Source: Gammaproteobacteria bacterium
GTDB lineage: Bacteria; Pseudomonadota; Gammaproteobacteria; Xanthomonadales; Rhodanobacteraceae
Assembly (NCBI GenBank): GCA_021325195.1
Contig: JAJPHQ010000063.1
Location: forward strand, 1 to 36,531
DNA length: 36,531 nucleotides
Direction: 5' to 3'
This document shows positions 1-6,808 of this stretch, piece by piece. Under the pieces are notes generated by a model, which ran no database searches, had not been told where the DNA came from, and worked only from the letters and a program-made list of their open reading frames with translations. The position numbers and the translations under genes were made by a program. Numbering within the stretch: the stretch's first letter is position 1; each line of letters starts with the position of its first letter.

Positions 1-14
1 ACTTTCTCAACGTC

Positions 15-41
15 GCGAGTCCGGCACATGTCCGGACTCGC
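15..41. repeat. 10-bp perfect inverted repeat
   Basis: GCGAGTCCGG (15-24) pairs with CCGGACTCGC (32-41) around a 7-nt loop. It is one of three hairpins in the gene-free stretch at 1-131 downstream of the cyclophilin gene. None has a T-run typical of an intrinsic terminator, so I read it as part of a dispersed intergenic element rather than a terminator. Confidence 0.6.
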
Positions 42-78
42 TCCCGACGGATCAATCGCTTGCAGCGCCTGATCCGCG

Positions 79-126
79 GCAGGCCATCCATGGCCTGCGC
101 TAGCAGGTTGTTTTTCAACACCTGCT
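79..126. repeat. Palindromic element plus hairpin after the isomerase gene
   Basis: Positions 79-98 form a perfect 9-bp stem (GCAGGCCAT / ATGGCCTGC) with a 2-nt loop. The 20-mer GGCCATCCATGGCCTGCGCT at 82-101 recurs exactly at 5473-5492. It is followed by AGCAGG..CCTGCT (102-126), an imperfect stem around a short T-run, 5 bases past the stop codon of the minus-strand gene that ends at 132. The second hairpin might help end transcription, but it lacks a clean T-tract on the minus strand. Confidence 0.5.
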
Positions 127-131
127 AAGGA

Positions 132-1064
132 TCATTGGCCGTTGCCGTTGGCGCGTGGAGCGGCGCGCACCGGCAGCGGCACGTTGCAGACGTCGATCCT
201 GCCGGCCTTGTGGAGATACCACGCATCGGAGCGATTGCGGCGCGATTCCACCAGCGCCGCGAAGGTCGGCGTGTCGGTGCGCAGCACTTCCAGATGCATC
301 CGTTCGGATGGCGGCAGGTCGGACGCCAAACGCACGCGCAGGATTTTCGTCTGCTGCGCCGGGTGGTTGTAGAACCCCATCGGCCCATCGCCGCGCGGCA
401 GCGCCGAAAGATATGGCATGCCCTGCACCACGCGGCCGACCAGCGCGATGTTGCGATCGAGCTGGCGCGGCGCCTGGCCGATCACCGCATAGAGTTCGGT
501 GCCGGGACCGGAATCGGGTGCGTTGTCGCGGCCGGCGCCGACCATGCCGTAACAGTGCACCAGCCAGGTCTTGCCCGTCTTCGGGTCGCGCGCGACCGGA
601 AAGCCGTTGCTGAAGCCGACTTCCGGCGCATAGACGTCGCCATCCGGCAGCCCGGTGAAGGGCAGGTCGGGCGTGATGTCGCGCTCGAATTCCGGCGCAA
701 TCGTGGCCTTGGCCTTCCCGGGCGAACGCGGCGGGCGCGCGGGATGTTTCGCCTCGGCCGCGGGGTCGCCCCACTGCGTCACGAAATCGTCCTGCACGCG
801 CAGGATCGCGAGGCCATCCCAGTAATGCTGGTGTGCCAGCGTGCGAAGGTTCTGCGCGTGCAGCGGCGCATAGGCCGGATCGAGTTCGATCACCACGCGC
901 CCTTGCGGCAGATCCATGTACAGCGTGTCGTCCGGATTCAGCGGGCGCCAGTCGGAAGGTTTCGACGCGTCCAGCACCTGCTGCATGGTCGGCGCCGTGC
1001 GCGGGGTTGGCATATCGGCAGCAGGCGCAGCGAGCGTCAGGCACACCAGAAGAGAGGGCAACAC
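132..1064 (-). CDS. Exported cyclophilin-type peptidyl-prolyl cis-trans isomerase
   Basis: The protein has about 310 residues. A hydrophobic N-terminus ([16 protein letters not shown]) suggests export to the periplasm. The segment [21 protein letters not shown] matches the cyclophilin stretch that carries the catalytic Arg, Phe and Gln (F-H-R-V..F..Q-G-G-D in classic members). Later, [19 protein letters not shown] and [11 protein letters not shown] fit the C-terminal half of the fold, so the likely role is prolyl isomerisation during envelope protein folding. The frame stays open upstream to an ATG at 1238, but that extension translates a hairpin element (1088-1215). I therefore chose the GTG at 1064, just before the hydrophobic segment; an ATG near 1016 would cut into it. 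The start is uncertain, while the family is fairly sure. Confidence 0.8.
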   Translation of the reverse strand: MLPSLLVCLTLAAPAADMPTPRTAPTMQQVLDASKPSDWRPLNPDDTLYMDLPQGRVVIELDPAYAPLHAQNLRTLAHQHYWDGLAILRVQDDFVTQWGDPAAEAKHPARPPRSPGKAKATIAPEFERDITPDLPFTGLPDGDVYAPEVGFSNGFPVARDPKTGKTWLVHCYGMVGAGRDNAPDSGPGTELYAVIGQAPRQLDRNIALVGRVVQGMPYLSALPRGDGPMGFYNHPAQQTKILRVRLASDLPPSERMHLEVLRTDTPTFAALVESRRNRSDAWYLHKAGRIDVCNVPLPVRAAPRANGNGQ

Positions 1065-1087
1065 GTGCCGGGCAATCGCGCTGATCG

Positions 1088-1215
1088 ATGAAGAACCCCC
1101 CTCCCTTCGGGAGAGGGGCAGGGGTGAGGGTTCGGTGACCGCGTGACGACCGCAATGTGCCGAACCCTCACCCGCTTTTCGGGAACCCTTTCCCGGAGGG
1201 AGAGGGTTCTCGAGG
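1088..1215. repeat. Paired inverted REP-like elements (BIME-like)
   Basis: Two copies of one motif lie head to head. The first is CTCCCTTCGGGAG followed by AGGGGCAGGGGTGAGGGTTCGG (about 1096-1132). The second is the reverse orientation, CCGAACCCTCACCC followed by a CCCTTTCCCGGAGGGAGAGGG-type hairpin (about 1158-1208). Similar cores appear near 3461-3495, 7750-7830, 7930-7955 and 11028-11056, so this is a dispersed family. The arrangement resembles bacterial interspersed mosaic elements. No REP-associated transposase is present in this window. Confidence 0.65.
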
Positions 1216-1248
1216 GAGTTCGAAAAAGGCCCAGGCATGACGATCCCC

Positions 1249-2391
1249 CTATCGTGGCGTGTGAGCGCGGTTGAACAGGTCCGTGCCGAACGTGCGCAAT
1301 TGCGGCGCGGCGGCGTAGCCGAGATGGGACAGACCGAACCAGTCCTCGATGCTGCGCAGCAGGCCGTAGTGGTTGTACGGCACGCCGGACACGGTGCCCG
1401 GCGCGATGAACGGCGAGATCATCACCGCGCCGATCCGTCCGCCGCCGGGACCGAACTGGCCGGGCTCGGGCGCGCCTTCGGGTCTGGTCTCGCCGCAGCA
1501 TGCGGCGCCGTCGGTGCCCTCGTCGAAGGTGACGATCAGCACGCCGTCCTGCTTGAATGCGGGGGATTGCAGTATCCGCGGCACCCACTCGCGCAGGAAT
1601 CTGTCGGCCGAGACCAGACCGCCGGGCTCGCCGTCCACGCACGGCGCGTCGTGGCCGTCATGGCACAGGTTGGGCGTGATGAAGGAAAAGTTCGGCGTGG
1701 TGTCGATGCGTTGCAGGTCATGCGGCAACCGGTCCAGATTGACCACGTGCGCCGCGCAATTCGCCGCATCGTCGATGATCGAGTGGAAATACACGAACGG
1801 GTCGTGCTTGTCGGCGTACTGGTCGCCCTTCTCCGCAAGCCGCGTGCGGTCCGGGCTGCCGATCGCCGCGTGCCCGCAGGCCGCCGCCTCGCGTCCGGGA
1901 TCGGCGCCCATGTCCTCCATGTAGCCCTTCCACGAATAACCCGCGTCCTGCAACTGGTTGGCCAGCGTCTTCACGTCGGCGGGGTACACGCAACCCGAGC
2001 CACGGATCTGCCCGTCGCTGTCGAAACCCGGCGCGCTGCGCCTGAATTCGCTGAATACCTTGCAGTCCTGCTGGGTTTCAGGGTTGGGCGCCTGCCCGCT
2101 GATCATCGCGAGATAGTTGTCGAGGCTGTAATGCCCGATCGCGTAGTACTGCGTCAGCAGCGCGCCCTGCTTGGGCAGCTCGTGCGCAAGGTAAGGCGCA
2201 GGCGAATGCTCGCCGAAGGTGACCTGGTAGGGTTCGTTCTCCAGCACGATCAGGAACACGTGGCGGGGCGGATGCGCGAGCGCCGCACGCGGTGCATGCG
2301 GCGGCACGCTGGTGCACGCGGCCAGCACCGCGCCCGCGATCAGCGGCAGATACCGGTTTGTCCGCAGCCCGCGGAGAATGCGCCGTATCAT
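1249..2391 (-). CDS. Lipoprotein phosphoesterase (phosphoesterase family, acid phosphatase/phospholipase C-like)
   Basis: The 380-residue protein begins [20 protein letters not shown] and reaches a lipobox (LAAC), so it is probably a lipoprotein exposed to the periplasm. [34 protein letters not shown], the block around [22 protein letters not shown] and the late [15 protein letters not shown] are hallmarks of the Pfam phosphoesterase family that holds acid phosphatases and phosphatidylinositol/phosphatidylcholine phospholipases C. The metal-binding Glu/Asn and Asp/His positions appear intact. I chose the ATG at 2391 because it has an AAGGGGG ribosome-binding site 7 nt upstream and starts directly before the signal sequence. 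The exact substrate cannot be read from sequence. A link to the phosphate regulon is plausible but unproven. Confidence 0.85.
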   Translation of the reverse strand: MIRRILRGLRTNRYLPLIAGAVLAACTSVPPHAPRAALAHPPRHVFLIVLENEPYQVTFGEHSPAPYLAHELPKQGALLTQYYAIGHYSLDNYLAMISGQAPNPETQQDCKVFSEFRRSAPGFDSDGQIRGSGCVYPADVKTLANQLQDAGYSWKGYMEDMGADPGREAAACGHAAIGSPDRTRLAEKGDQYADKHDPFVYFHSIIDDAANCAAHVVNLDRLPHDLQRIDTTPNFSFITPNLCHDGHDAPCVDGEPGGLVSADRFLREWVPRILQSPAFKQDGVLIVTFDEGTDGAACCGETRPEGAPEPGQFGPGGGRIGAVMISPFIAPGTVSGVPYNHYGLLRSIEDWFGLSHLGYAAAPQLRTFGTDLFNRAHTPR

Positions 2392-2490
2392 GATCCGACC
2401 CCCTTTCGTGCAGGACGAGGTGCGCGCCAGCCCCGGCGCCCGAAACCGCACGATACCAAAGCAGGGGTGGCGATGTGATGACGCGTCGCG

Positions 2491-2937
2491 TCAGGCGCGG
2501 GCGTGCGCGGGTTCGACCAGCCGCTCGATCGCGACCGGCAGATAGCGCCGCGCGTAGGCCGGCGGATGCCGCTCGAAGACCTCGCGGGCGCGTCGCACGT
2601 GATGTTCCGCGGGCGCGTACACGAACAGGAAGGCGCCGCCGTTGCGCGCCAGTTCCGCGTCGTCGTGCAGGAAGCCTGCTTCGGTCCCGGCGAACTCCGC
2701 CAGCCGCGCCTCGGCGCGCTCCAGCCAGCTCGCCTTGCGGTGCGCCTCGAGCTGGTTCACCACGAAGTCGCCGGTGGCTGCGCGCACGTCCTCGGCCTCT
2801 GTCCCCGCCGCGGTAAAGGCCATCTCTGCGGCCTCGGCTTCGCGGAAACTTCGGTATCCGGCCACGATGTAATGACGCGGATAGAAGGTGCCGAACGAGG
2901 TGTCCCCCTGCTTGAAGAACGCCCAGTGCCTGATCAT
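2491..2937 (-). CDS. Conserved hypothetical protein
   Basis: The predicted product has 148 residues. I do not recognise the family. It has no signal peptide, no membrane segment and no cysteine pairs. It is rich in Ala, Glu and Arg, with aromatic residues clustered at the start (MIRHWAFFKQGDTSFGTFYP) and a likely helical middle (residues about 45-95). The ATG at 2937 has GAGG 8 nt upstream and is preferred over an in-frame codon at 3012 that would add 25 unconvincing residues. It sits alone, 53 bases before metG's 3' end is reached on the other side and about 100 bases upstream of the phosphoesterase gene on the same strand. Codon use looks like that of its neighbours, so it is probably a genuine resident gene. 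Confidence 0.7.
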   Translation of the reverse strand: MIRHWAFFKQGDTSFGTFYPRHYIVAGYRSFREAEAAEMAFTAAGTEAEDVRAATGDFVVNQLEAHRKASWLERAEARLAEFAGTEAGFLHDDAELARNGGAFLFVYAPAEHHVRRAREVFERHPPAYARRYLPVAIERLVEPAHARA

Positions 2938-3067
2938 GGCCCGCACCTCGCATGCATCGGCGTGCGCGACGGCCACGCGGTGCGGCTTCCTTTTCGGGCC
3001 GCACGGCGTCACGAACCGGCAGCGTAGTCGCGGGGGCGCGAAGAAATTGTTGCGCCGGTGTTGAGGT

Positions 3068-5182
3068 TCACTTCACGGGCATGCCCGCGCGCGCGCCAGC
3101 ATCGACATCCAGCAGAAACAACTCGTTGCCGCCGGTTCCTGCGGACAGGATCATCCCTTCGCTGACGCCGAAGCGCATCTTGCGCGGGGCGAGATTGGCG
3201 ATGAACACCACGTGACGGCCGACCAGCTTGGACGGATCGGCATAGGCGGCCCGGATGCCGGAAAGGATCTGACGCCTGCCGAGTTCGCCGGCGTCCAGTT
3301 CGAAGCGCAGCAGCTTGTCCGAACCGTCCACCGCTTCGCAGGCCAGCACCTTGCCGATGCGAAGATCGAGCCTGGCGAAGTCGTCGATGGAGATGGTTTC
3401 GGGACTCGGGACTCGGGACTCGGGACTCGGAGATGCAGCGGCTCGCGCTTTTGAGCCCTCCCCTTCAAGGGGAGAGTTGGGTGGGGATGGGTTTGATTTA
3501 ACCTGCAACGATTCTTTCGAGGCTTCGATCATGGCCGTGATCCGGTTGGGGTCGATGCGGGTGGCGAGAGGGGCGAACGGCTTGATGGCGTGGCCCAGCA
3601 ATGGCGCGCGCGCGGCGTCGAAACGGGCCGGCCTGTCGTCGAGAAACTCGAACGCGCGCGTCGCGGTAGCCGGCACCGCGGGCGAAAGCCAGATCGTCAG
3701 CAGCCGGAAATAGTTGAGCGCCAGCGTCAGCACGATGTGCAATTCGTCGCGTCGGGATTCATCCTTCGCCATCACCCACGGTGCGTGGTCGGCGACGTAG
3801 GCGTTGGCTTCATCCGCCACCTCGATGATCAGGCGCACCGCGGCGGCGTAGTCGCGTGCTTCGTACAGCGCGGCGCAGGCTTCCAGCCTGGCGGCGGCCG
3901 CGTCGTAGCGCGCACGCGCCGTTTCCGGAAGTGTGTCCGCGAGCTTGCCGTCGAAGAACTTGTGCACGAAACCCGCGCAACGGCTGGCGATGTTTACCCA
4001 TTTGCCGACCAGGTGCGAGTTGACGCGCTCCTCGAAGGCCTTCAGGTCGAGGTCGATGTCGGCCAGCGTCGGGCCCAGCATGGTGGCGAGGTAATAGCGC
4101 AGCCAGTCCGCATCCAGATGATCGAGATAGGTGCGTGCGTTGACGAAGGTGCCGCGCGACTTCGACATCTTGGCGCCGTCCACGGTCAGGAAGCCGTGCA
4201 CGTTCACCGCGGTCGGCATCCCCAAACCGGCGCCGTGCAGCATCGCCGGCCAGAACAGCGTATGGAAATAGATGATGTCCTTGCCGATGAAGTGCACCAT
4301 GTCGGTGTCGCTGCCGGCGCGGATGAAGCGTTCGAAATCGGCGGGCTTCAAATCAGGTTTCGAGCCGCGCTCGCACAGTTCCCTGAACGCGGCCAGATAG
4401 CCCACCGGCGCGTCCACCCACACGTAGAAATACTTGCCGGGCTGGCCGGGAATCTCGAAGCCGAAGTAGGGCGCGTCGCGCGACACGTCCCAGCTGCGCA
4501 GGCCGCCGGCGAACCATTCCTGCAATTTGTTGACGACTTCCGCTTGCAGGCCGCCAGCCGCGCGGCGTTCCTGCAGCCACGTTTTCAGCAGCACCTCGAA
4601 ATCGGCCAGCTTGACGAAGAAGTGCAGCGATTCCTTTTCGACGGGTTTGGCGCCCGACACCACCGAATACGGATCGATCAGGTCGATCGGGTTGTAGGTG
4701 CTGCCGCACACCTCGCAGGCGTCGCCGTACTGGTCCTTCGAATGGCATACCGGGCACTCGCCCTTGATGAAGCGGTCGGGCAGGAACATCTGCCGCTCGG
4801 GGTCGAACAGTTGCTTGACCGGCTTCGATTCGACGTGTCCGTTTGCTTCCAGCGCCCGCCAGATCCGGTACGTCAGCTCACGATTGGCTTCGGTGTGGGT
4901 GCTGGAATAGTGATCGTAGGCGACGCCGAAATCGCGCAGATCGGCGGTGTGTTCCTTCCACACTCCGTCGATCAGCGCTTCCGGCGTGATGCCTTCCTTC
5001 TCCGCGCGCAGCATGATCGAGGTGCCATGCGCGTCGTCTGCGCAGACGTAGTGCACCGTGTGCCCGGCCATCCGCATCGCGCGCACCCAGATGTCCGACT
5101 GCACGTGCTCGACGATGTGGCCCAGATGGATGCGGCCATTCGCATAGGGCAGGGCGCTGGTGACCAGGATTTCGCGGGGCAT
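3068..5182 (-). CDS. metG: Methionyl-tRNA synthetase
   Basis: The 704-residue protein charges tRNA-Met with methionine in the cytoplasm. The class I signature HLGH is at residues 19-22 after ALPYANG, and KMSKS is at about 336-340. The zinc knuckle CPVC..CEVC lies at about 143-160. The C-terminal 110 residues (from ISIDDFARLDLRIGKV) form the EMAP/Trbp111-type tRNA-binding and dimerisation domain. The ATG at 5182 gives the canonical MPREILVTSALPYANG start. The linker joining the anticodon-binding helices to the C-terminal domain (residues about 561-596) is unusual: it translates a dispersed repeat (3400-3495) containing four tandem copies of CGGGACT, giving SPESRVPSPE-like protein sequence. The catalytic body looks entirely normal. 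Confidence 0.97.
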   Translation of the reverse strand: MPREILVTSALPYANGRIHLGHIVEHVQSDIWVRAMRMAGHTVHYVCADDAHGTSIMLRAEKEGITPEALIDGVWKEHTADLRDFGVAYDHYSSTHTEANRELTYRIWRALEANGHVESKPVKQLFDPERQMFLPDRFIKGECPVCHSKDQYGDACEVCGSTYNPIDLIDPYSVVSGAKPVEKESLHFFVKLADFEVLLKTWLQERRAAGGLQAEVVNKLQEWFAGGLRSWDVSRDAPYFGFEIPGQPGKYFYVWVDAPVGYLAAFRELCERGSKPDLKPADFERFIRAGSDTDMVHFIGKDIIYFHTLFWPAMLHGAGLGMPTAVNVHGFLTVDGAKMSKSRGTFVNARTYLDHLDADWLRYYLATMLGPTLADIDLDLKAFEERVNSHLVGKWVNIASRCAGFVHKFFDGKLADTLPETARARYDAAAARLEACAALYEARDYAAAVRLIIEVADEANAYVADHAPWVMAKDESRRDELHIVLTLALNYFRLLTIWLSPAVPATATRAFEFLDDRPARFDAARAPLLGHAIKPFAPLATRIDPNRITAMIEASKESLQVKSNPSPPNSPLEGEGSKARAAASPSPESRVPSPETISIDDFARLDLRIGKVLACEAVDGSDKLLRFELDAGELGRRQILSGIRAAYADPSKLVGRHVVFIANLAPRKMRFGVSEGMILSAGTGGNELFLLDVDAGARAGMPVK
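3400..3430. repeat. Heptanucleotide tandem repeat CGGGACT, about 4.4 copies, inside metG
   Basis: CGGGACT is repeated at 3400-3406, 3407-3413, 3414-3420 and 3421-3427, then CGG. On the metG strand it encodes the repetitive linker sequence SPESRVPSPE. Because the unit is 7 bp, gain or loss of one copy would shift the metG frame before its C-terminal domain. Confidence 0.85.
3455..3495. repeat. REP-like hairpin element inside metG
   Basis: CCTCCCCTTCAAGGGGAG followed by AGTTGGGTGGGGATGGG matches the hairpin-plus-G-rich-tail pattern seen at 1088-1215 and elsewhere. It is read in frame on the metG strand as NPSPPNSPLEGEGS. It directly adjoins the heptanucleotide repeat, and together the two account for most of the extended linker. 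Confidence 0.65.
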
Positions 5183-5495
5183 TGCTGGGACTTGCGATCG
5201 AAAGGCGATCGCGGATTATCGCATGACACGAAAAGCGGTTTCGCGCGCGTAGCGCGCGACCTACTTTCCTTTCGGGAAAAGTAGGCAAAGCCATTGCGCC
5301 GGGCATGACGGTTTCGCCGACGTCGTGTCGGCGAAACTGCCCTTGGTGCTCGCCGATCGCGCGCCGGCGCGAACTCGGCCATCCCTGGCCTCGAACATGC
5401 GCGCCTTGCTCGCGCGATCGGCTGCGCGCCGCGGCGTCATGCAACGGCGCGGGGAAAGCTCACTCCGTTTCCGGCCATCCATGGCCTGCGCTTCT
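5183..5495. repeat. Gene-free stretch filled with hairpins and dispersed-repeat copies
   Basis: This 313-bp gap upstream of metG contains no supportable gene. It contains TCGCGCGC/GCGCGCGA (5241-5259), a CCTACTTT..AAAGTAGG stem (5260-5288), a perfect 11-bp stem GTTTCGCCGAC/GTCGGCGAAAC around GTCGT (5311-5337), a GGCCATCCCTGGCC palindrome (about 5374-5387), and at 5473-5492 the same 20-mer found at 82-101. The metG promoter must lie here too, but I cannot pick a convincing one. The composite structure suggests several mobile or selfish intergenic elements nested together. Confidence 0.6.
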
Positions 5496-5993
5496 TCAAT
5501 CACGATGCCATGCTGCCCAACGATCGCCCTCGGGATGTTCCGCTATCCCTTCATTGAACAACTGTTTGATTCTTTCCAAGTCATCGCCATGATTTTTGCC
5601 GATGATGGCTACAGGCCCGACAAGGGCAAATTCGCCCGCGTCAGGTGGAACGAAGTCTTGGGTGAATACCACAGGCTCGGACATTCCACGGGTCCACGCA
5701 GCTACTACCAAGACATCAACTTTGCCGTGATCCCCTTTTGCCAACCCTTCGCGGGCGAAAGCCCACAAGTCGAAACAGCCTTTGTATTTTTTCAAGCTGT
5801 CCCACCCTTGGCTCACGGCTTCATCTTGGGTCGCGGCTTCAAACGCAATCGATTGTCGATTTTCACCCTTTGTGAGCACCGCAAAGGGGCAGATCAACTC
5901 GCCGGGTTTCAGCCTGGAAACGATGGCCGCAGCATGCGCCATTACCAGACCTGCATGCTTGAGAATCTCGGCGGGCAATAATTCCGAGCCCAT
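5496..5993 (-). CDS. Hypothetical protein of low GC content
   Basis: The product has 165 residues and I do not recognise it. It is soluble, with no signal or membrane segment. It has a likely helical N-terminus (MGSELLPAEILKHAGLVMAH), a central block LICPFAVLTKGENRQSIAFE that looks like beta strands, a segment DEAVSQGWDSLKKYKGCFDL, a strand VDVLVVAAWTRG and a C-terminal helix ERIKQLFNEGIAEH. Sample lines inside the gene count 48-57% GC, clearly below the neighbouring genes, and codons such as AAA and TTT are common, which suggests acquisition by transfer. The ATG at 5993 lies 24 bp after the phaB stop, so the two may share a transcript. The stop codon directly abuts the 20-mer repeat at 5473-5492. 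No function can be assigned. Confidence 0.75.
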   Translation of the reverse strand: MGSELLPAEILKHAGLVMAHAAAIVSRLKPGELICPFAVLTKGENRQSIAFEAATQDEAVSQGWDSLKKYKGCFDLWAFAREGLAKGDHGKVDVLVVAAWTRGMSEPVVFTQDFVPPDAGEFALVGPVAIIGKNHGDDLERIKQLFNEGIAEHPEGDRWAAWHRD

Positions 5994-6017
5994 ACAGATT
6001 TCTCGGCGAGTCCCGCA

Positions 6018-6761
6018 TCACCACCCCATGTAATGCCCGCCATTGATCGCGAGGTTGGCGCCGGTGATCCACGCGGCCTTGTCGTCGAGGAAGAAGGCGA
6101 CGGCGTAGGCGATTTCGTCGGGCTCGCCGAGCCGCCCCAGCGGAATCTGAGCGACGATCTTGGCGCGCACTTCCTCGGGCACGGCCATCACCATGTCGGT
6201 GCCGATGTAACCGGGCGAGACGGTGTTGACGGTGATGCCGAACCTGGCGTTTTCCTGCGCCAGTGAAATGGTGAAGCCGTGCATGCCGGCTTTCGACGCG
6301 GCGTAATTGGCCTGACCGTACTGGCCCTTCTGCCCGTTGATGGAGCTGATCTGCACGATCCGTCCCCACTTGCGCGCGCGCATGCCCTCGATGATCGGGC
6401 GAGTGACGTTGAAGCAGGCATTCAGGTTGGTGTTCACCACGTCGATCCACTGCTGGTAGGTCATCTTGTGGAACGTCGTGTCGCGGGTGATGCCGGCGTT
6501 GTTGATCAGGATGTCTATGGGGCCGAGCTTTGCCTCGATCTCGCGGACCATCGCCTCGCTGGAAACGGGGTCGGACACGTCGCCCCTGACGGTGCAGACC
6601 TCGATGCCTTCGGCGGCCAGCCTGTCGCGCCAGGCCCTGGTCTTTTCCTCGTTGCGGTAGTTGGTCGCGACCTTGTGACCCATCCGCGCCAGCCGATGGA
6701 CGATCGCGGTGCCGATGCCGCCGGTGCCGCCGGTGACCAGTGCCACGCGTTGCTGGGCCAT
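6018..6761 (-). CDS. phaB: Acetoacetyl-CoA reductase (short-chain dehydrogenase)
   Basis: The 247-residue protein is a classical short-chain dehydrogenase. The nucleotide-binding glycine motif is TGGTGGIGTA near residue 10, NNAGITRDTTFHKM follows at mid-length, and the catalytic Ser-Tyr-Lys set lies in SSINGQKGQYGQANYAASKAG. The PhaB-typical stretches IVQISSINGQKGQYGQ and TVSPGYIGTDMV support NADPH-dependent reduction of acetoacetyl-CoA to (R)-3-hydroxybutyryl-CoA, the monomer for polyhydroxybutyrate. FabG-type ketoacyl-ACP reductases are close relatives, so the name rests on these motifs. The ATG at 6761 has AAGGAG 8 nt upstream. No phaA or phaC is present in this window; the next gene downstream is the unrelated low-GC gene. 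Confidence 0.88.
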   Translation of the reverse strand: MAQQRVALVTGGTGGIGTAIVHRLARMGHKVATNYRNEEKTRAWRDRLAAEGIEVCTVRGDVSDPVSSEAMVREIEAKLGPIDILINNAGITRDTTFHKMTYQQWIDVVNTNLNACFNVTRPIIEGMRARKWGRIVQISSINGQKGQYGQANYAASKAGMHGFTISLAQENARFGITVNTVSPGYIGTDMVMAVPEEVRAKIVAQIPLGRLGEPDEIAYAVAFFLDDKAAWITGANLAINGGHYMGW

Positions 6762-6808
6762 GTCGTGCTCCTTGTCTCGATCGGGGCGCGGAATTCGCCG
6801 GATCCATT

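Noticed and set aside
2392-2490. Possible Pho box before the lipoprotein phosphoesterase (GCGTCAT-CACA-TCGCCAC)
   Set aside because: Only about 9 of 14 positions match and no second line of evidence supports it. A match this weak is expected by chance.
3400-3430. CRISPR-like short repeats
   Set aside because: The unit is 7 bp, perfectly tandem and without spacers. There are no cas genes in the window.
3590-5284. Open frame on the plus strand opposite metG
   Set aside because: The composition (His, Arg, Gln-rich) is typical of the antisense of a GC-rich gene, and it has no ribosome-binding site.
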